A stretch of DNA of 64,000 nucleotides from Labilithrix sp. (GTDB taxonomy: Bacteria; Myxococcota_A; Polyangia; Polyangiales; Polyangiaceae): the NCBI GenBank assembly GCA_019637155.1, contig JAHBWE010000002.1, positions 62,001 to 126,000 on the forward strand. Direction: 5' to 3'. Below, piece by piece: positions 1 through 7,971 of this stretch. The position numbers and the translations under genes were made by a program. Under the pieces are notes generated by a model, which had not been told where the DNA came from, made no database searches, and was given only the letters and a program-made list of their open reading frames with translations. The first letter of the stretch is position 1; every line of letters begins with the position of its first letter.

Positions 1-1
1 C

Positions 2-352
2 GCGCGGCGCAAGAAGACCTCGGTCAAGGAGGCGCTGATGGACCAGAAGGTCCTCGCCGGCGTCGGGAACATCCAGGCGATCGAGGCGCTCTGGAAGGCG
101 AAGATCGATCCCCGCTCGCGCGCCGGCGCGATGACGGCGAAGGACGTCGCCGCGATCGCGGAGGCGCTGAAATGGACGATCGCGCGCACGCTCGCCGACC
201 TCGCGAAGGGCGACGCGGGCGCGGAGAACCCGTTCGTGATCTACGGGCGGAAGGGCACCCCGTGCCGCCGCTGCAAGACGCTGCTCGTCCGCGCCGACCT
301 CGGCGGGCGCACCACGACGTGGTGTCCCGGGTGTCAGGCGCTCAAGCGCTAG
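2..352 (+). CDS. Fpg/Nei-family DNA glycosylase, C-terminal part (runs off the left edge)
   Basis: The 5' part lies outside the window; the reading frame is open from base 2. The visible 116 residues carry the end of the helix-two-turn-helix DNA-binding module (DQKVLAGVGNIQAIEALW, matching the family consensus around 'LDQ..iaGiGNiY..E.L') and a C-terminal four-cysteine zinc finger (CRRC, then CPGC), as in formamidopyrimidine-DNA glycosylase and endonuclease VIII. These enzymes remove oxidised bases and nick the abasic site in base-excision repair. The catalytic N-terminal proline and lysine are not visible, so Fpg (MutM) cannot be separated from Nei. The zinc finger has the family spacing and the gene ends normally. 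The stop overlaps the convergent kinase gene by 11 nt. Confidence 0.88.
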   Translation, partial: ARRKKTSVKEALMDQKVLAGVGNIQAIEALWKAKIDPRSRAGAMTAKDVAAIAEALKWTIARTLADLAKGDAGAENPFVIYGRKGTPCRRCKTLLVRADLGGRTTTWCPGCQALKR

Positions 353-1760
353 AGCGGATGCGCGAGCTGCGCCGCACCGACGTCGGCGGGTCGCGATCGA
401 CGAGCGTGTCGCGGCCGAGCGCGGTGGTGTCGGGCTCCGTCGGCGCGAGGCCGCGGAGGCGCGGCGACTTCGGGATCGGCGCGCCGCTCGCGGAGATGGC
501 GGGGACGTCGGCGCACGCGGCGCGGAACGTCGACGCGAGCTCCTGCGGCGTCGAGAAGCGATCGGCCGGGTTCTTCGCGCACGCCTTCGCGAACCACGCG
601 TCGATCGCCGGCGTGAGCGCGGGGTTGCGCGTCGACGGCACCGGCGGCGGCGCGACGCAGACCTGCTTCATGATGTCGGCGAGCGAGTCGCCGTCGAACG
701 GGAGCGAGCCGGTGAGCGCGGTGAACGCGGTCGCGGCGAGCGCCCAGAGATCGAGCGCGACGTTCGGCGGCGCCTGCGCGCGCAGGTGCTCGGGGGACAT
801 GTAGCTCGGGGTGCCGGAGATGAGCCCGCCGTCGGTCGTCTCGAGCGTCTTCGGCTTCGCGAGCCCGAAGTCGACGAGCTTCGCGAGGCCGTGCGGGCGA
901 TCGGCGGCCTCCATCAGGATGATGTTCTCCGGCTTCACGTCGCGATGGATGATGAGCCGGTTGTGCGCCTCGACGAGCGCCTTCGCGGTCTGGTCGACGA
1001 TCTCGGCGACCTCGATCGGCGCGAGCGGCCCGCAGCGATCGATGCGGTCGCCGAGCGACTCGCCGGCGAGGTACTCCATCACGAGGTAGGGGACGCCGTC
1101 GGCGGTGATGCCGTGATCGTAGATGTGGACGATGTGCTCGTTGCGGAGCTGCGCGGCGGCGCGGGCCTCGCGCTCGAAGCTCGCGTAGTCGGGCTCCTCG
1201 GCGAGCCCCGGCTTCATGAACTTGATCGCGACGTTGATCCCGAGCGCGAGGTGTGAGCCGAGCCAGATGCTCGCCATCCCGCCCTCCGCGATCTTCTTCT
1301 CTATGCGGTACTTGCCGCCGAGGATCGACGCGCTCGGCGGCGCTCGACCGGTGAGGCTGTTGCGCTTCACGCCCTGGCGCGCGGCGATCGACTTGCGGAA
1401 CGCGACCGCCTTCGTGAGGCGCAGCTGCAGCTCGCGCGAGTTGAACGGCTTCGTGAGGAAGTCGTCGGCGCCTGCCTCGAGCGCTTCGACGAGGTCCTCC
1501 TTGTCCATGCGCCCGGTGAGCATGAGGATGTAGACCTCTTCGCCGTGCTCCGCCGCCCGCAGGAGCCGCACGACCTCGATCCCCTTCAGGCCCGGCATGT
1601 CCCAGTCGATGATGACGACGCGCGGAGAGTCCCAGCGCTTGAGCACGCGCCACGCGGCGGCGCCGTCTTCGGCGGTCGTCACTTCGTAACCCCAGCTCTT
1701 CAAGCAACGCTCGAGGACGTTGCGGATGCCTTGGTCATCGTCGGCGGCGAGCACGCGCAT
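342..1760 (-). CDS. Receiver domain-Ser/Thr protein kinase fusion
   Basis: A 472-residue cytoplasmic signalling protein. Residues 1-125 are a response-regulator receiver domain: acidic pocket ADDD at 6-9, phosphorylatable Asp52 in DWDMPG, and Lys104 in the TKPF motif. Residues 150-415 are a Hanks-type kinase: glycine loop around 159-161, Lys180 in VAIKFM, catalytic loop HRDVKPEN with Asp274, DFG at 297-299, and GTPSYMSPEH in the activation segment. The key catalytic residues are intact, so it should be active. The last 60 residues are Pro/Arg/Thr-rich and look disordered. No output domain or membrane segment is present. Fusing a two-component input to a eukaryotic-like kinase is typical of myxobacteria; phosphorylation at Asp52 probably gates the kinase. 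The partner histidine kinase and the substrates are not evident. Confidence 0.93.
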   Translation of the reverse strand: MRVLAADDDQGIRNVLERCLKSWGYEVTTAEDGAAAWRVLKRWDSPRVVIIDWDMPGLKGIEVVRLLRAAEHGEEVYILMLTGRMDKEDLVEALEAGADDFLTKPFNSRELQLRLTKAVAFRKSIAARQGVKRNSLTGRAPPSASILGGKYRIEKKIAEGGMASIWLGSHLALGINVAIKFMKPGLAEEPDYASFEREARAAAQLRNEHIVHIYDHGITADGVPYLVMEYLAGESLGDRIDRCGPLAPIEVAEIVDQTAKALVEAHNRLIIHRDVKPENIILMEAADRPHGLAKLVDFGLAKPKTLETTDGGLISGTPSYMSPEHLRAQAPPNVALDLWALAATAFTALTGSLPFDGDSLADIMKQVCVAPPPVPSTRNPALTPAIDAWFAKACAKNPADRFSTPQELASTFRAACADVPAISASGAPIPKSPRLRGLAPTEPDTTALGRDTLVDRDPPTSVRRSSRIRSSA

Positions 1761-2147
1761 ATGGAAATAGTACGCCGAGAAGCCTCGTATCCCAATGAGT
1801 ATCTCGACTCACAATCGCCGTTTCACCCGGATTCGCTGCGAATCGGGACGACATCTGCCGACAGAGCTCCACGGCGGCGGGCACGCCGACTGCGACGGCG
1901 TCGTCCATGCCGCGGCGCCCGCTGGGTCGCACCGGCTAGCGGCGAAGGCCGACGCCCATCGAGTGCTTGCACTATGCAATGAACCTCCCGACCTCGGTCG
2001 TCATCACCGGCTGCGACGAGCAACACCCGGAGTGCGTGACGCGGATCGTCTGCGAGCCGGCGAAAGCGCGGGAATTAGCGCGGGTTGCGCAAAATGACGC
2101 AGGGCGTTGCTCGTCCAATTTCAGATGCTACACAGCGCCCTGTAGCC
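1761..2147. other. Intergenic region, no convincing gene
   Basis: About 390 bases between the divergent kinase and lipoprotein genes. Short open frames here show no recognisable protein. A possible hairpin lies at 1826-1847 (arms GATTCG and CGAATC, three-base loop, with a bulge and further C-G pairs outside). The right end holds the inverted repeat listed separately at 2127-2146. The region must contain the promoters of both flanking genes, but no sigma-70 boxes stand out. Confidence 0.5.
2127..2146 (+). promoter_or_regulatory. Inverted repeat abutting the start codon of the first paralogous lipoprotein
   Basis: GCTACA (2127-2132) and TGTAGC (2141-2146) are perfectly complementary around an 8-nt loop. 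One base separates the repeat from the ATG at 2148. The same arms occur at the same place before the second paralog (3023-3044) while the loop differs in sequence and length, so the arms appear to be conserved. It could be an operator or an mRNA hairpin controlling initiation. There is no Shine-Dalgarno sequence between hairpin and start codon. Confidence 0.55.
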
Positions 2148-2933
2148 ATGAATGCCACCTTTGCTTACCTCGGTCGCGCCCTCGTCCTCTCCACCGTCGC
2201 CGCGCTCGCCGGCTGCTCCACCGGGAGCGACGCCGAGGACGACGTGGTCGTCGAGAACAGCGAGGCGGCGGTCGTCTCCTGCGGCGCCGCGAAGTACAAC
2301 GAGGCGCTCGCGCACTACAAGAACGCGGTCGCGTGGTCGAAGGACCGCCTCGCGCGCGGGGTCTGCGAGAGCGAGCACGGGTACCAGTGGAGCATCGCCG
2401 ACGAAGCGTCGCGCGCGGTCATGACCTGCGGCGCGTTCCGCGAGACGATCAAGTCGAGCCCCTGGGCGCCGGCGCTCCGCACCGTCCTCGCCGACTCGCT
2501 CACGCTGCGCTCCCTCACCGGCGAGCTCCTCGTGATCAAGGACTCGCAGTGGCAGAACTGGACCGGCACCGAGGCGCTCCTCGCGCGCGGCGTGAAGTTC
2601 TGGGCGCAGTCGAACGGCGCGGTCGGCTCGCGCTCGCAGCTGATCCTCGGCGCGAACGGGAAGGGCACCTTCCAGTACGTCGACACCGAGTCGAACGACT
2701 GGCGCCGCCGCACCGAGCCGGCGACCTTCACCGTCGAGAAGCCGAACGGCGAGAAGGGCAAGCGCCGCATCGTCGTGAAGCACGGCAACCTCACCGAGGC
2801 GTTCCTCCTCTCGGTCGAGCCCGGCTGGCAGTACGACGACGCCCCGATCTTCACGCTGACCCCGGAGCGCCCGCTCGGCCTCATCGACTCGGCGGAGAAG
2901 ATGTACAGCCTCGTCAGCGAGTGCGACGCGTGA
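2148..2933 (+). CDS. Secreted lipoprotein, first copy of a tandem paralog pair
   Basis: 261 residues. The ATG at 2148 is chosen over an upstream in-frame ATG at 2085 because it starts directly into a lipoprotein signal: hydrophobic stretch, then LAGC, with the lipidated Cys near residue 22. The mature part starts with an acidic linker and a Cys-containing segment (VVSCGAAKYNEALAHYKNAV), followed by conserved CGAFRETIKSSPWAP and WQNWTG motifs and a C-terminal SLVSECDA. Four or more cysteines suggest disulfides in a periplasmic or surface protein. It is about 65% identical by eye to the next gene. I recognise no family and propose no function. The two genes are 90-110 bases apart and each has its own conserved upstream inverted repeat, so each may have its own promoter. 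Confidence 0.85.
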   Translation: MNATFAYLGRALVLSTVAALAGCSTGSDAEDDVVVENSEAAVVSCGAAKYNEALAHYKNAVAWSKDRLARGVCESEHGYQWSIADEASRAVMTCGAFRETIKSSPWAPALRTVLADSLTLRSLTGELLVIKDSQWQNWTGTEALLARGVKFWAQSNGAVGSRSQLILGANGKGTFQYVDTESNDWRRRTEPATFTVEKPNGEKGKRRIVVKHGNLTEAFLLSVEPGWQYDDAPIFTLTPERPLGLIDSAEKMYSLVSECDA

Positions 2934-3022
2934 GGTAGATGCCGATGAGGCGCGCGCTCTGCGCCTCGTCGCTCCGCCCGAAGCCGGAATTCTGAAGTCG
3001 GGTTGCCAGGGTAAGGTGAGCT

Positions 3023-3044
3023 GCTACACCAGAGTGACTGTAGC
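3023..3044 (+). promoter_or_regulatory. Inverted repeat abutting the start codon of the second paralogous lipoprotein
   Basis: GCTACA (3023-3028) and TGTAGC (3039-3044) with a 10-nt loop, one base before the ATG at 3046. Same arms and same distance to the start as the element at 2127-2146, with an unrelated loop, which argues for selection on the arms. Confidence 0.55.
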
Positions 3045-3045
3045 C

Positions 3046-3828
3046 ATGAAACTCACCTTGTCGCACATCGCTTCCGCCCTTTTCCTCTCTACTTTCGCCG
3101 TCGCGGGCTGCTCGTCCGAGACGGGGGACGCGAGCGAGCCTGTCGCCGGCGACGAAGCCGCCGTCATCTCGTGCGGCGCGGACAAGTACAACGAGGCGCT
3201 CGCGCACTACAAGAACGCCGTCGACTGGTCGAAGGAGCGGCTCGCGAAGGGCGTCTGCGAGAGCGACAACGGCTACCAGTGGGAGATCGCCGACGAGGCG
3301 TCGCGCGCGGTCATGACCTGCGGCGCGTTCCGCGAGACGATCAAGTCGAGCCCGTGGGCGCAGCCGATCCGCACCGTCCTCGCCGACTCGCTCACGCTGA
3401 AGAGCCTCACCGGCGAGCTCCTCGTCATCAAGGACTCGGAGTGGCAGAACTGGACCGGCGTCGACGCGATGCTCGAGGGCCAGCAGTTCTGGGCGCCGGC
3501 GATGGGCGCCTACGGTTCGTGGTCGCAGATCGTCTTCGGCGAGAACGGCAAGGCGACCTACAAGTTCCTCAAGTACCACGACAACACGGGCGACATCACG
3601 CCGGAGCAGGAGCCCGCGACGTTCACGATCGAGAAGCCCAACGGCGAGAAGGGCAAGCGCACGATCGTGCTCTCGCACGGCGGCGTGACCGAGCGGTACA
3701 CGCTCGGCGTCGACGCCGGCTACCGCTACGACGACGCGCCGCTCTTCACGCTCACGCCCGAGGGCGTCGACGTCGAGAACGAGCCGTCGCGGAAGCTCTT
3801 CAGCCTCGTCAGCGAGTGCGACGCCTGA
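3046..3828 (+). CDS. Secreted lipoprotein, second copy of a tandem paralog pair
   Basis: 260 residues, starting at the ATG that directly precedes the signal peptide (FLSTFAVAGC, lipobox AGC). It matches the preceding gene along its whole length, including YNEALAHYKNAV, VMTCGAFRETIKSSPWA, the SLTGELLVIKDS segment, WQNWTG, the EKPNGEKGKR turn and the C-terminal SLVSECDA. The largest differences are in the loop around residues 160-195, where this copy has an insertion. Products of unknown family, probably anchored in the outer membrane or facing the periplasm. A third, broken relative lies at 12184-12590. The pair is best explained by tandem duplication including the upstream hairpin. Confidence 0.85.
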   Translation: MKLTLSHIASALFLSTFAVAGCSSETGDASEPVAGDEAAVISCGADKYNEALAHYKNAVDWSKERLAKGVCESDNGYQWEIADEASRAVMTCGAFRETIKSSPWAQPIRTVLADSLTLKSLTGELLVIKDSEWQNWTGVDAMLEGQQFWAPAMGAYGSWSQIVFGENGKATYKFLKYHDNTGDITPEQEPATFTIEKPNGEKGKRTIVLSHGGVTERYTLGVDAGYRYDDAPLFTLTPEGVDVENEPSRKLFSLVSECDA

Positions 3829-3832
3829 GTCG

Positions 3833-4945
3833 ATGATGCGCGCGTGGGTCGTCGCCGCGTCGCTCGTCGCGACGACCGCGTGCGCGGACATCAAAGAGGC
3901 GCCGTCCCCGCCGCCGGCGGCCGGCGTCCTCGAGGAGGACGACGGCCCCGCGACGACGTCGGCGCCGGGCGAGAAGGGATCGAGCAAGGAGGTCCCGCGC
4001 AAGAGCGCCCCTGCCAGCGACGTCCCGGGCGACGAAGCCGGCTGGACGCCGCTCCTCGTCGATCGCGACACGCTCGGCGCGCGTGCCCCCGGCGCGCCCG
4101 ATCGCGCGTGGCGCGGCGGCCTCGCGGCGAAGGACGGCCGGCTCTACTGGCTCGAGAACGGCGGCGCGCCCGGCCTCTACACCGCGCCGGCGTCGTGCCG
4201 CGCGGCCGGCTGCGTCGAGCGCATCGCCGGCGTCAACGCCGGCGTGTTCGCCGCCTCGCGCGACGTCCTCTACTTCGACGACGTCGCCGCGCGCGAGCTC
4301 AAGTCGTACCGCTTCGAGGAGGGCGCCGCGATCACCAGCGTCGCCGGCGTCTCCGCCTCCGGCATCGACGCGGTCGCCGTCGACGGTACGGACGCGATCT
4401 GGATCAACGGCTCGGCCCTCAAACGCACGACCGCCGCGGGACGGACGACCGTGCTCGCGAACCTCGCGGTCGCGCCCATCGACGTCGGCGCTACGAACGG
4501 CTCCGTCTTCTGGGCGGAGCGCAAGGGCCCCACGTTGAGCTGCTTCCTCGACGGCAACGTCGGCCCGTCGACCTGCGCGAGCTGGAAGGGAGAGCTCGGC
4601 GCCGTCCGCGGCTACGCCGGATACATGTATATTGCATCGAGCGGCGGCGTGTACCGTCGCACGACGGAGACGTTGGGGAAGACGGTGGTGGTCGGGACGC
4701 GGGGCGCCACCGACTTCGCGTTCGACGCGACGTACGCGTACTGGACCGAGCCCGGCGACGCGCCCGACTTCGCGAACGGCCGCCTCCGTCGCGTCGCGCA
4801 CGACGGCGACACGGTCGAGGAGATCGCGCGCGGACTGCCTCGTCCGGTCGCGCTCGCGATCGACGGTGGTGACGTCTACGTCGCGTGCGCGGGGACGAAG
4901 GCGAAGGACTGGAGCGACGGCGCGATCGTGCGCGTGGCGCGCTGA
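3833..4945 (+). CDS. Beta-propeller-like lipoprotein of unknown function
   Basis: 370 residues beginning MMRAWVVAASLVATTACA, a short lipoprotein signal with Cys at about residue 17, then a 60-residue Pro/Ser/Glu-rich linker. The rest is a series of blades with repeated patterns such as DGRLYWLENGG, RDVLYFDD, TDAIWING, GSVFWAER, TYAYWTEPGD and GGDVYVACAG, each a strand ending in an aromatic 'YW/FW' followed by a turn. This is characteristic of the NHL/YVTN-like six- or seven-bladed propellers found in many myxobacterial cell-surface lipoproteins. No catalytic residues are recognisable; a binding role is the usual inference. It starts 4 bases after the previous gene and may be read with it. Confidence 0.75.
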   Translation: MMRAWVVAASLVATTACADIKEAPSPPPAAGVLEEDDGPATTSAPGEKGSSKEVPRKSAPASDVPGDEAGWTPLLVDRDTLGARAPGAPDRAWRGGLAAKDGRLYWLENGGAPGLYTAPASCRAAGCVERIAGVNAGVFAASRDVLYFDDVAARELKSYRFEEGAAITSVAGVSASGIDAVAVDGTDAIWINGSALKRTTAAGRTTVLANLAVAPIDVGATNGSVFWAERKGPTLSCFLDGNVGPSTCASWKGELGAVRGYAGYMYIASSGGVYRRTTETLGKTVVVGTRGATDFAFDATYAYWTEPGDAPDFANGRLRRVAHDGDTVEEIARGLPRPVALAIDGGDVYVACAGTKAKDWSDGAIVRVAR

Positions 4946-4954
4946 CGGACGTGC

Positions 4955-5974
4955 TCAGCCGATCCGCTCGACGCGGCCGTCGGCGTGCTTCGCGAACCGC
5001 TTTTCCGCGCGCGGGTGCACCGGATCGTCGCTCGCCCACGGCCAGCCGCCGTACTGCGTGCGGCGGTAGTCGGCGATCGCCTGCTGGATCTCCGCCGGCG
5101 TGTTCATCACGAACGGCCCGTGCTGCACGACCGGCTGCCCGATCGGGCGGCCCTGGAGCATGAGGACGTCGACGCGCTCGGGGCCCGCCGCGAGGACGAT
5201 CGGCTCGTCGTTCTTCAGCACCATCGCCGCGTGGGCGGCGACCTCCTGCCCGCCGACGGTCAGCGAGGCGCCGCGGAAGAAGTAGATCGTCCGCGTGACG
5301 CGCGGATCCTCCGCCGGCGGCAGCGTCCACGTCGCCCCCGCCTCGAGGACGACCGACCAGATCGCGACGCCGGTGTCCTTCCGCGCAGCCCACGACTTCG
5401 GCGGCGGCGCGCCGGGCACGGCGTCGCCGAGCTTGCCCGCGATGACGGTGACCTCGGTCTTCTTTCCGGCCGCGTCCGCGGAGGTGACGCGCGGGATCGT
5501 CTCGTTCCAGAGCATCGAGAAGTGCGGCGCGACGAGCTTGTCCTCGGCGGGGAGGTTCAGCCAGATCTGGAACAGCTCGACCGGGTTCGGCTCGTGCTCG
5601 GAGAGGAGCGGGAACATCTCGCAGTGCACGATGCCCTCGCCCGCGGTGAGCCACTGCACGTCGCCGGCGCCGAAGCGCGCCGTCGCCCCGAGCGAGTCGG
5701 AGTGATCGATGTAGCCGCGCCGCATGATCGTCACCGTCTCGAAGCCACGGTGCGGGTGCTGCGGAAAGCCGGGGACGACCTCGCCGTGGTACATGCGCCA
5801 GCCGTCCTTGCCCTCGAAGTCCATCCCGAGGCGGCGGCCGGCGAGGGAGGCCTTCGGCCCGAGCTCGTCGTTCCCTTCGGGATAGGCGTCGTCGTGGTGC
5901 ACACAGAAGAGGAAGGGGTCGGCCGTCACCCAGGGAAAACCGAGCGGCAGCGTCTCGAGGATGGGGGAGCTCAC
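4955..5974 (-). CDS. Pirin family protein
   Basis: 339 residues of the bicupin pirin family. The N-terminal cupin carries the metal-binding motif HPHRGFETVT (two His) and the second metal motif in WLTAGEGIVHCE (His and Glu), so the iron site appears complete. The C-terminal half contains the second cupin (VAIWSVVLEAGATWTLP and the PFVMNTPAEIQQAIADYRRT tail typical of pirins). Bacterial pirins act as quercetin dioxygenases, modulators of pyruvate dehydrogenase or redox-sensing regulators, and the sequence does not say which. The protein is soluble and cytoplasmic. It is transcribed convergently with the lipoprotein gene before it and divergently from the membrane protein gene at 6036. Confidence 0.93.
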   Translation of the reverse strand: MSSPILETLPLGFPWVTADPFLFCVHHDDAYPEGNDELGPKASLAGRRLGMDFEGKDGWRMYHGEVVPGFPQHPHRGFETVTIMRRGYIDHSDSLGATARFGAGDVQWLTAGEGIVHCEMFPLLSEHEPNPVELFQIWLNLPAEDKLVAPHFSMLWNETIPRVTSADAAGKKTEVTVIAGKLGDAVPGAPPPKSWAARKDTGVAIWSVVLEAGATWTLPPAEDPRVTRTIYFFRGASLTVGGQEVAAHAAMVLKNDEPIVLAAGPERVDVLMLQGRPIGQPVVQHGPFVMNTPAEIQQAIADYRRTQYGGWPWASDDPVHPRAEKRFAKHADGRVERIG

Positions 5975-6035
5975 GGGTCGGACCTTAGCGCGATGTCAGT
6001 TGGCGGCGAAGCCGAGCCGCAGTACTAGGCCGCCC

Positions 6036-6659
6036 ATGCAAGCAGCAGCGGAGACCAGGTACGCCGAGCCGACTTCGCTGGGGCTCTTCGGCCTCGCGAT
6101 TGGATGCGCGTCGCTCCTCCCCGTTGCGTTCGGGATGAAGGAGGCGTTCACGCCGGAGGCGCTCCGCACCACCGCGCTCTTCTGTCTGCTCTTCGGCGGC
6201 GGCTGCCAGCTCCTCGCGGGGCTCATGAGCTTCGCGAACAAGAACATGCTCGGCGGCACGCTCCTCACCACGTTCTCGTTCAACTGGGTCATCAACGCGT
6301 GGTCGATGAGGGAGCTCGCGGAGGGCCGCGTCCCGAGCAGCACGGTGCTCTTGTCGATCGACTTCTGCTTCATCGTCATCTTCGTCGTGATGACGTACGC
6401 GTTCGGCTTCTTCTCGCGGCTGCTCCTCGTGTTCCTCCTCGACATCGACCTCCTCTACGTCTTCCGCATCGCGAAGGAGCTCCTCCACATGCCCGCGCTC
6501 GCGACGCCGATCGCGTTCGCGACGGTGGTGCTCATGCTCCTCTCGCTCTACATCGCGTTCGCGCTCGTGCTCGCCAACGCGTCGGGCCGCCAGATCCTGC
6601 CGATCGGCGCGCCGCTCTTCGCCGCGACGCCGCCCGCTCAGCCGTCGTCGTCTTCCTGA
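6036..6659 (+). CDS. GPR1/FUN34/YaaH (SatP) family membrane protein
   Basis: 207 residues with about six hydrophobic segments. The start at 6036 is preferred to an in-frame ATG at 5961 because the upstream part is Arg/Ser-rich and lies over the pirin start region. Recognisable family features are the N-terminal PTSLGLFGLAIG segment and the NKNMLGGTLLTTFSFNW region, like the acetate/succinate permease SatP. It lacks a clean NPAPLGL signature at the N-terminus ('EPTSLGLFG' instead) and is diverged, so the transported substrate (acetate or another short acid) is uncertain. The last 20 residues are a polar Pro/Ser tail. The 3' end overlaps the convergent gene at 6638 by 22 nt. Confidence 0.72.
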   Translation: MQAAAETRYAEPTSLGLFGLAIGCASLLPVAFGMKEAFTPEALRTTALFCLLFGGGCQLLAGLMSFANKNMLGGTLLTTFSFNWVINAWSMRELAEGRVPSSTVLLSIDFCFIVIFVVMTYAFGFFSRLLLVFLLDIDLLYVFRIAKELLHMPALATPIAFATVVLMLLSLYIAFALVLANASGRQILPIGAPLFAATPPAQPSSSS

Positions 6660-7249
6660 CCCGCGCGCTCGTCGGCCGGGACCCAGCCCTGCTTGCGCAG
6701 GAACGAGCGGATCTTCCCGACCCACTCGACCGAGTCCATGTGCGCGAGGAACTGCTCGGTGAGGAGCACCGGCGCGCGATCGTTGTCGAGGACGATGACG
6801 ATGCGCGCGACGTCGACCTTCGGCGCGATGTTCGTGTTGATGAAGCGCACCCCCGGCACCGCGTTGTCGCCAGGGACGACGCGCTCGACCTCCTTCGTGT
6901 CGAGCCGCACGTCGAGGACGTCGTGGAGGCGCGCCTGCACGATGACCTTGCGCGCCGCCTTCTGCGTCACGACGAGCTCGCCGCTGTCGACGGTGAAGAG
7001 CACGCCGCCGACCTCGGGCGAGCGGGCCCGGCGCCAGATCGCGGCGGCGGCCGACACGACGACGACGCCCGCGGCCGCCGGCGGATAGCCCAGCCCCGCG
7101 ATGACGACGGCGACGACGCCGCCGACGAGCCCGAGCTGGAGCGCGGCGCGCGTCGGCGTGACGTCGCGGTTGAGGTCGCCGGAGCGGTAGAGGAGCTCCG
7201 CGCGCTCGGGTCGTTCGGTCGCGAGCTCCGAACGGTACGGCGTGCTCAA
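6638..7249 (-). CDS. Membrane protein of unknown function, TTG start coupled to the upstream gene
   Basis: About 203 residues. The open frame extends far upstream, but the protein is best started at the TTG at 7249, whose bases overlap the TGA of the upstream gene (TTGA), a usual arrangement for translational coupling. Residues 35-75 form one or two hydrophobic helices. The remainder (SGELVVTQKAARKVIVQARLHDVLDVRL...) resembles a PH-like beta domain followed by an amphipathic helix (LLTEQFLAHMDSVEWVGKIRSFLRKQGW). No family is assigned. It forms a two-gene unit with 7246-7953. Confidence 0.65.
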   Translation of the reverse strand: MSTPYRSELATERPERAELLYRSGDLNRDVTPTRAALQLGLVGGVVAVVIAGLGYPPAAAGVVVVSAAAAIWRRARSPEVGGVLFTVDSGELVVTQKAARKVIVQARLHDVLDVRLDTKEVERVVPGDNAVPGVRFINTNIAPKVDVARIVIVLDNDRAPVLLTEQFLAHMDSVEWVGKIRSFLRKQGWVPADERAGQEDDDG

Positions 7250-7953
7250 GGTTTGTGCGCCAGGCGCTTCTTCGATTGATCGGGCAGCTCGACCTCGATC
7301 CAGGTCTCGCCCACGCTCGTGACGACGATCTCGCCGAACTTCTTGTGCGTGATGCGCTGGCCGAGCTCGAAGTGCGAGTCCGCGTTGTAGGGCACGGGGC
7401 CCTTCGGGAGCGACGCCGGCGCCGGCGCCGCCTTCTCCTCCGGCGGGAGCACGTGCTTCTTCAGCACGTCGGCGATGGCGCGGCGCATCTCCGGGCCGCG
7501 GTGGTACTCGGACATGAGCGCGATGCGCGCGAGGAGCTCCTCCTCCACGCTCTGGATCGCCTCGAAGAGGCCGGACGCGTCGTCGTTGCCGGCCGTCCAC
7601 GCGACGTGACGCGCCGCCTGCGGGACGCGGTGCCCGTCGCCGAAGGTGTCGTTGCGCGCGGCGGTGCACTCCTTCGCCGCCGCCTTCACCGCCTTCAAGT
7701 TGTCGGCGGTCGGGCCGGCGAGCCACGCCTCCGTCGCCTCGAGCGCGACCTGCGGGCGCTTGTCGTCCTTCCGGCGATCGGCCCACTCCTCGAGGATGAG
7801 CGACCGCACCATGTCGATGAGGGCGCGCATCATCGTCTCGCGCGGCACCTCCTCGAGCGCGGACTGCCACTCCGTCGCGGGCAGTCCCTTCACGGGGTCA
7901 CCGCGGAGAGCGAGGAGACGATCGAACTTTGCAGCGAGCGCGGCGCGATCCAC
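7246..7953 (-). CDS. Uncharacterised protein with a C-terminal Tudor-like tail
   Basis: 235 residues. The helical N-terminal 170 residues match nothing I recognise. The last 45 residues (FELGQRITHKKFGEIVVTSV, then EVELPDQSKKRLAHKP) have the pattern 'G..v.H.kFG.g.v......v.f......k.l', which is the SH3/Tudor-like tail found at the end of UvrD/PcrA helicases and in CarD-type proteins, where it contacts RNA polymerase or other partners. An interaction role is therefore plausible but unproven. It is the first gene of a pair with the membrane protein at 6638-7249. Confidence 0.68.
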   Translation of the reverse strand: MDRAALAAKFDRLLALRGDPVKGLPATEWQSALEEVPRETMMRALIDMVRSLILEEWADRRKDDKRPQVALEATEAWLAGPTADNLKAVKAAAKECTAARNDTFGDGHRVPQAARHVAWTAGNDDASGLFEAIQSVEEELLARIALMSEYHRGPEMRRAIADVLKKHVLPPEEKAAPAPASLPKGPVPYNADSHFELGQRITHKKFGEIVVTSVGETWIEVELPDQSKKRLAHKP

Positions 7954-7971
7954 GTGCCGAAGGTATCACGC

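Noticed and set aside
172..804. Plus-strand frame of 210 codons opposite the kinase gene
   Set aside because: Arg/Pro-rich composition without domains; it is the complement of the kinase gene and runs through the Fpg end in another frame.
6002..6034. GGCGGC...GCCGCC arms before the SatP-like start as another start-abutting hairpin
   Set aside because: Six GC pairs with a 21-nt loop are expected by chance at this base composition.
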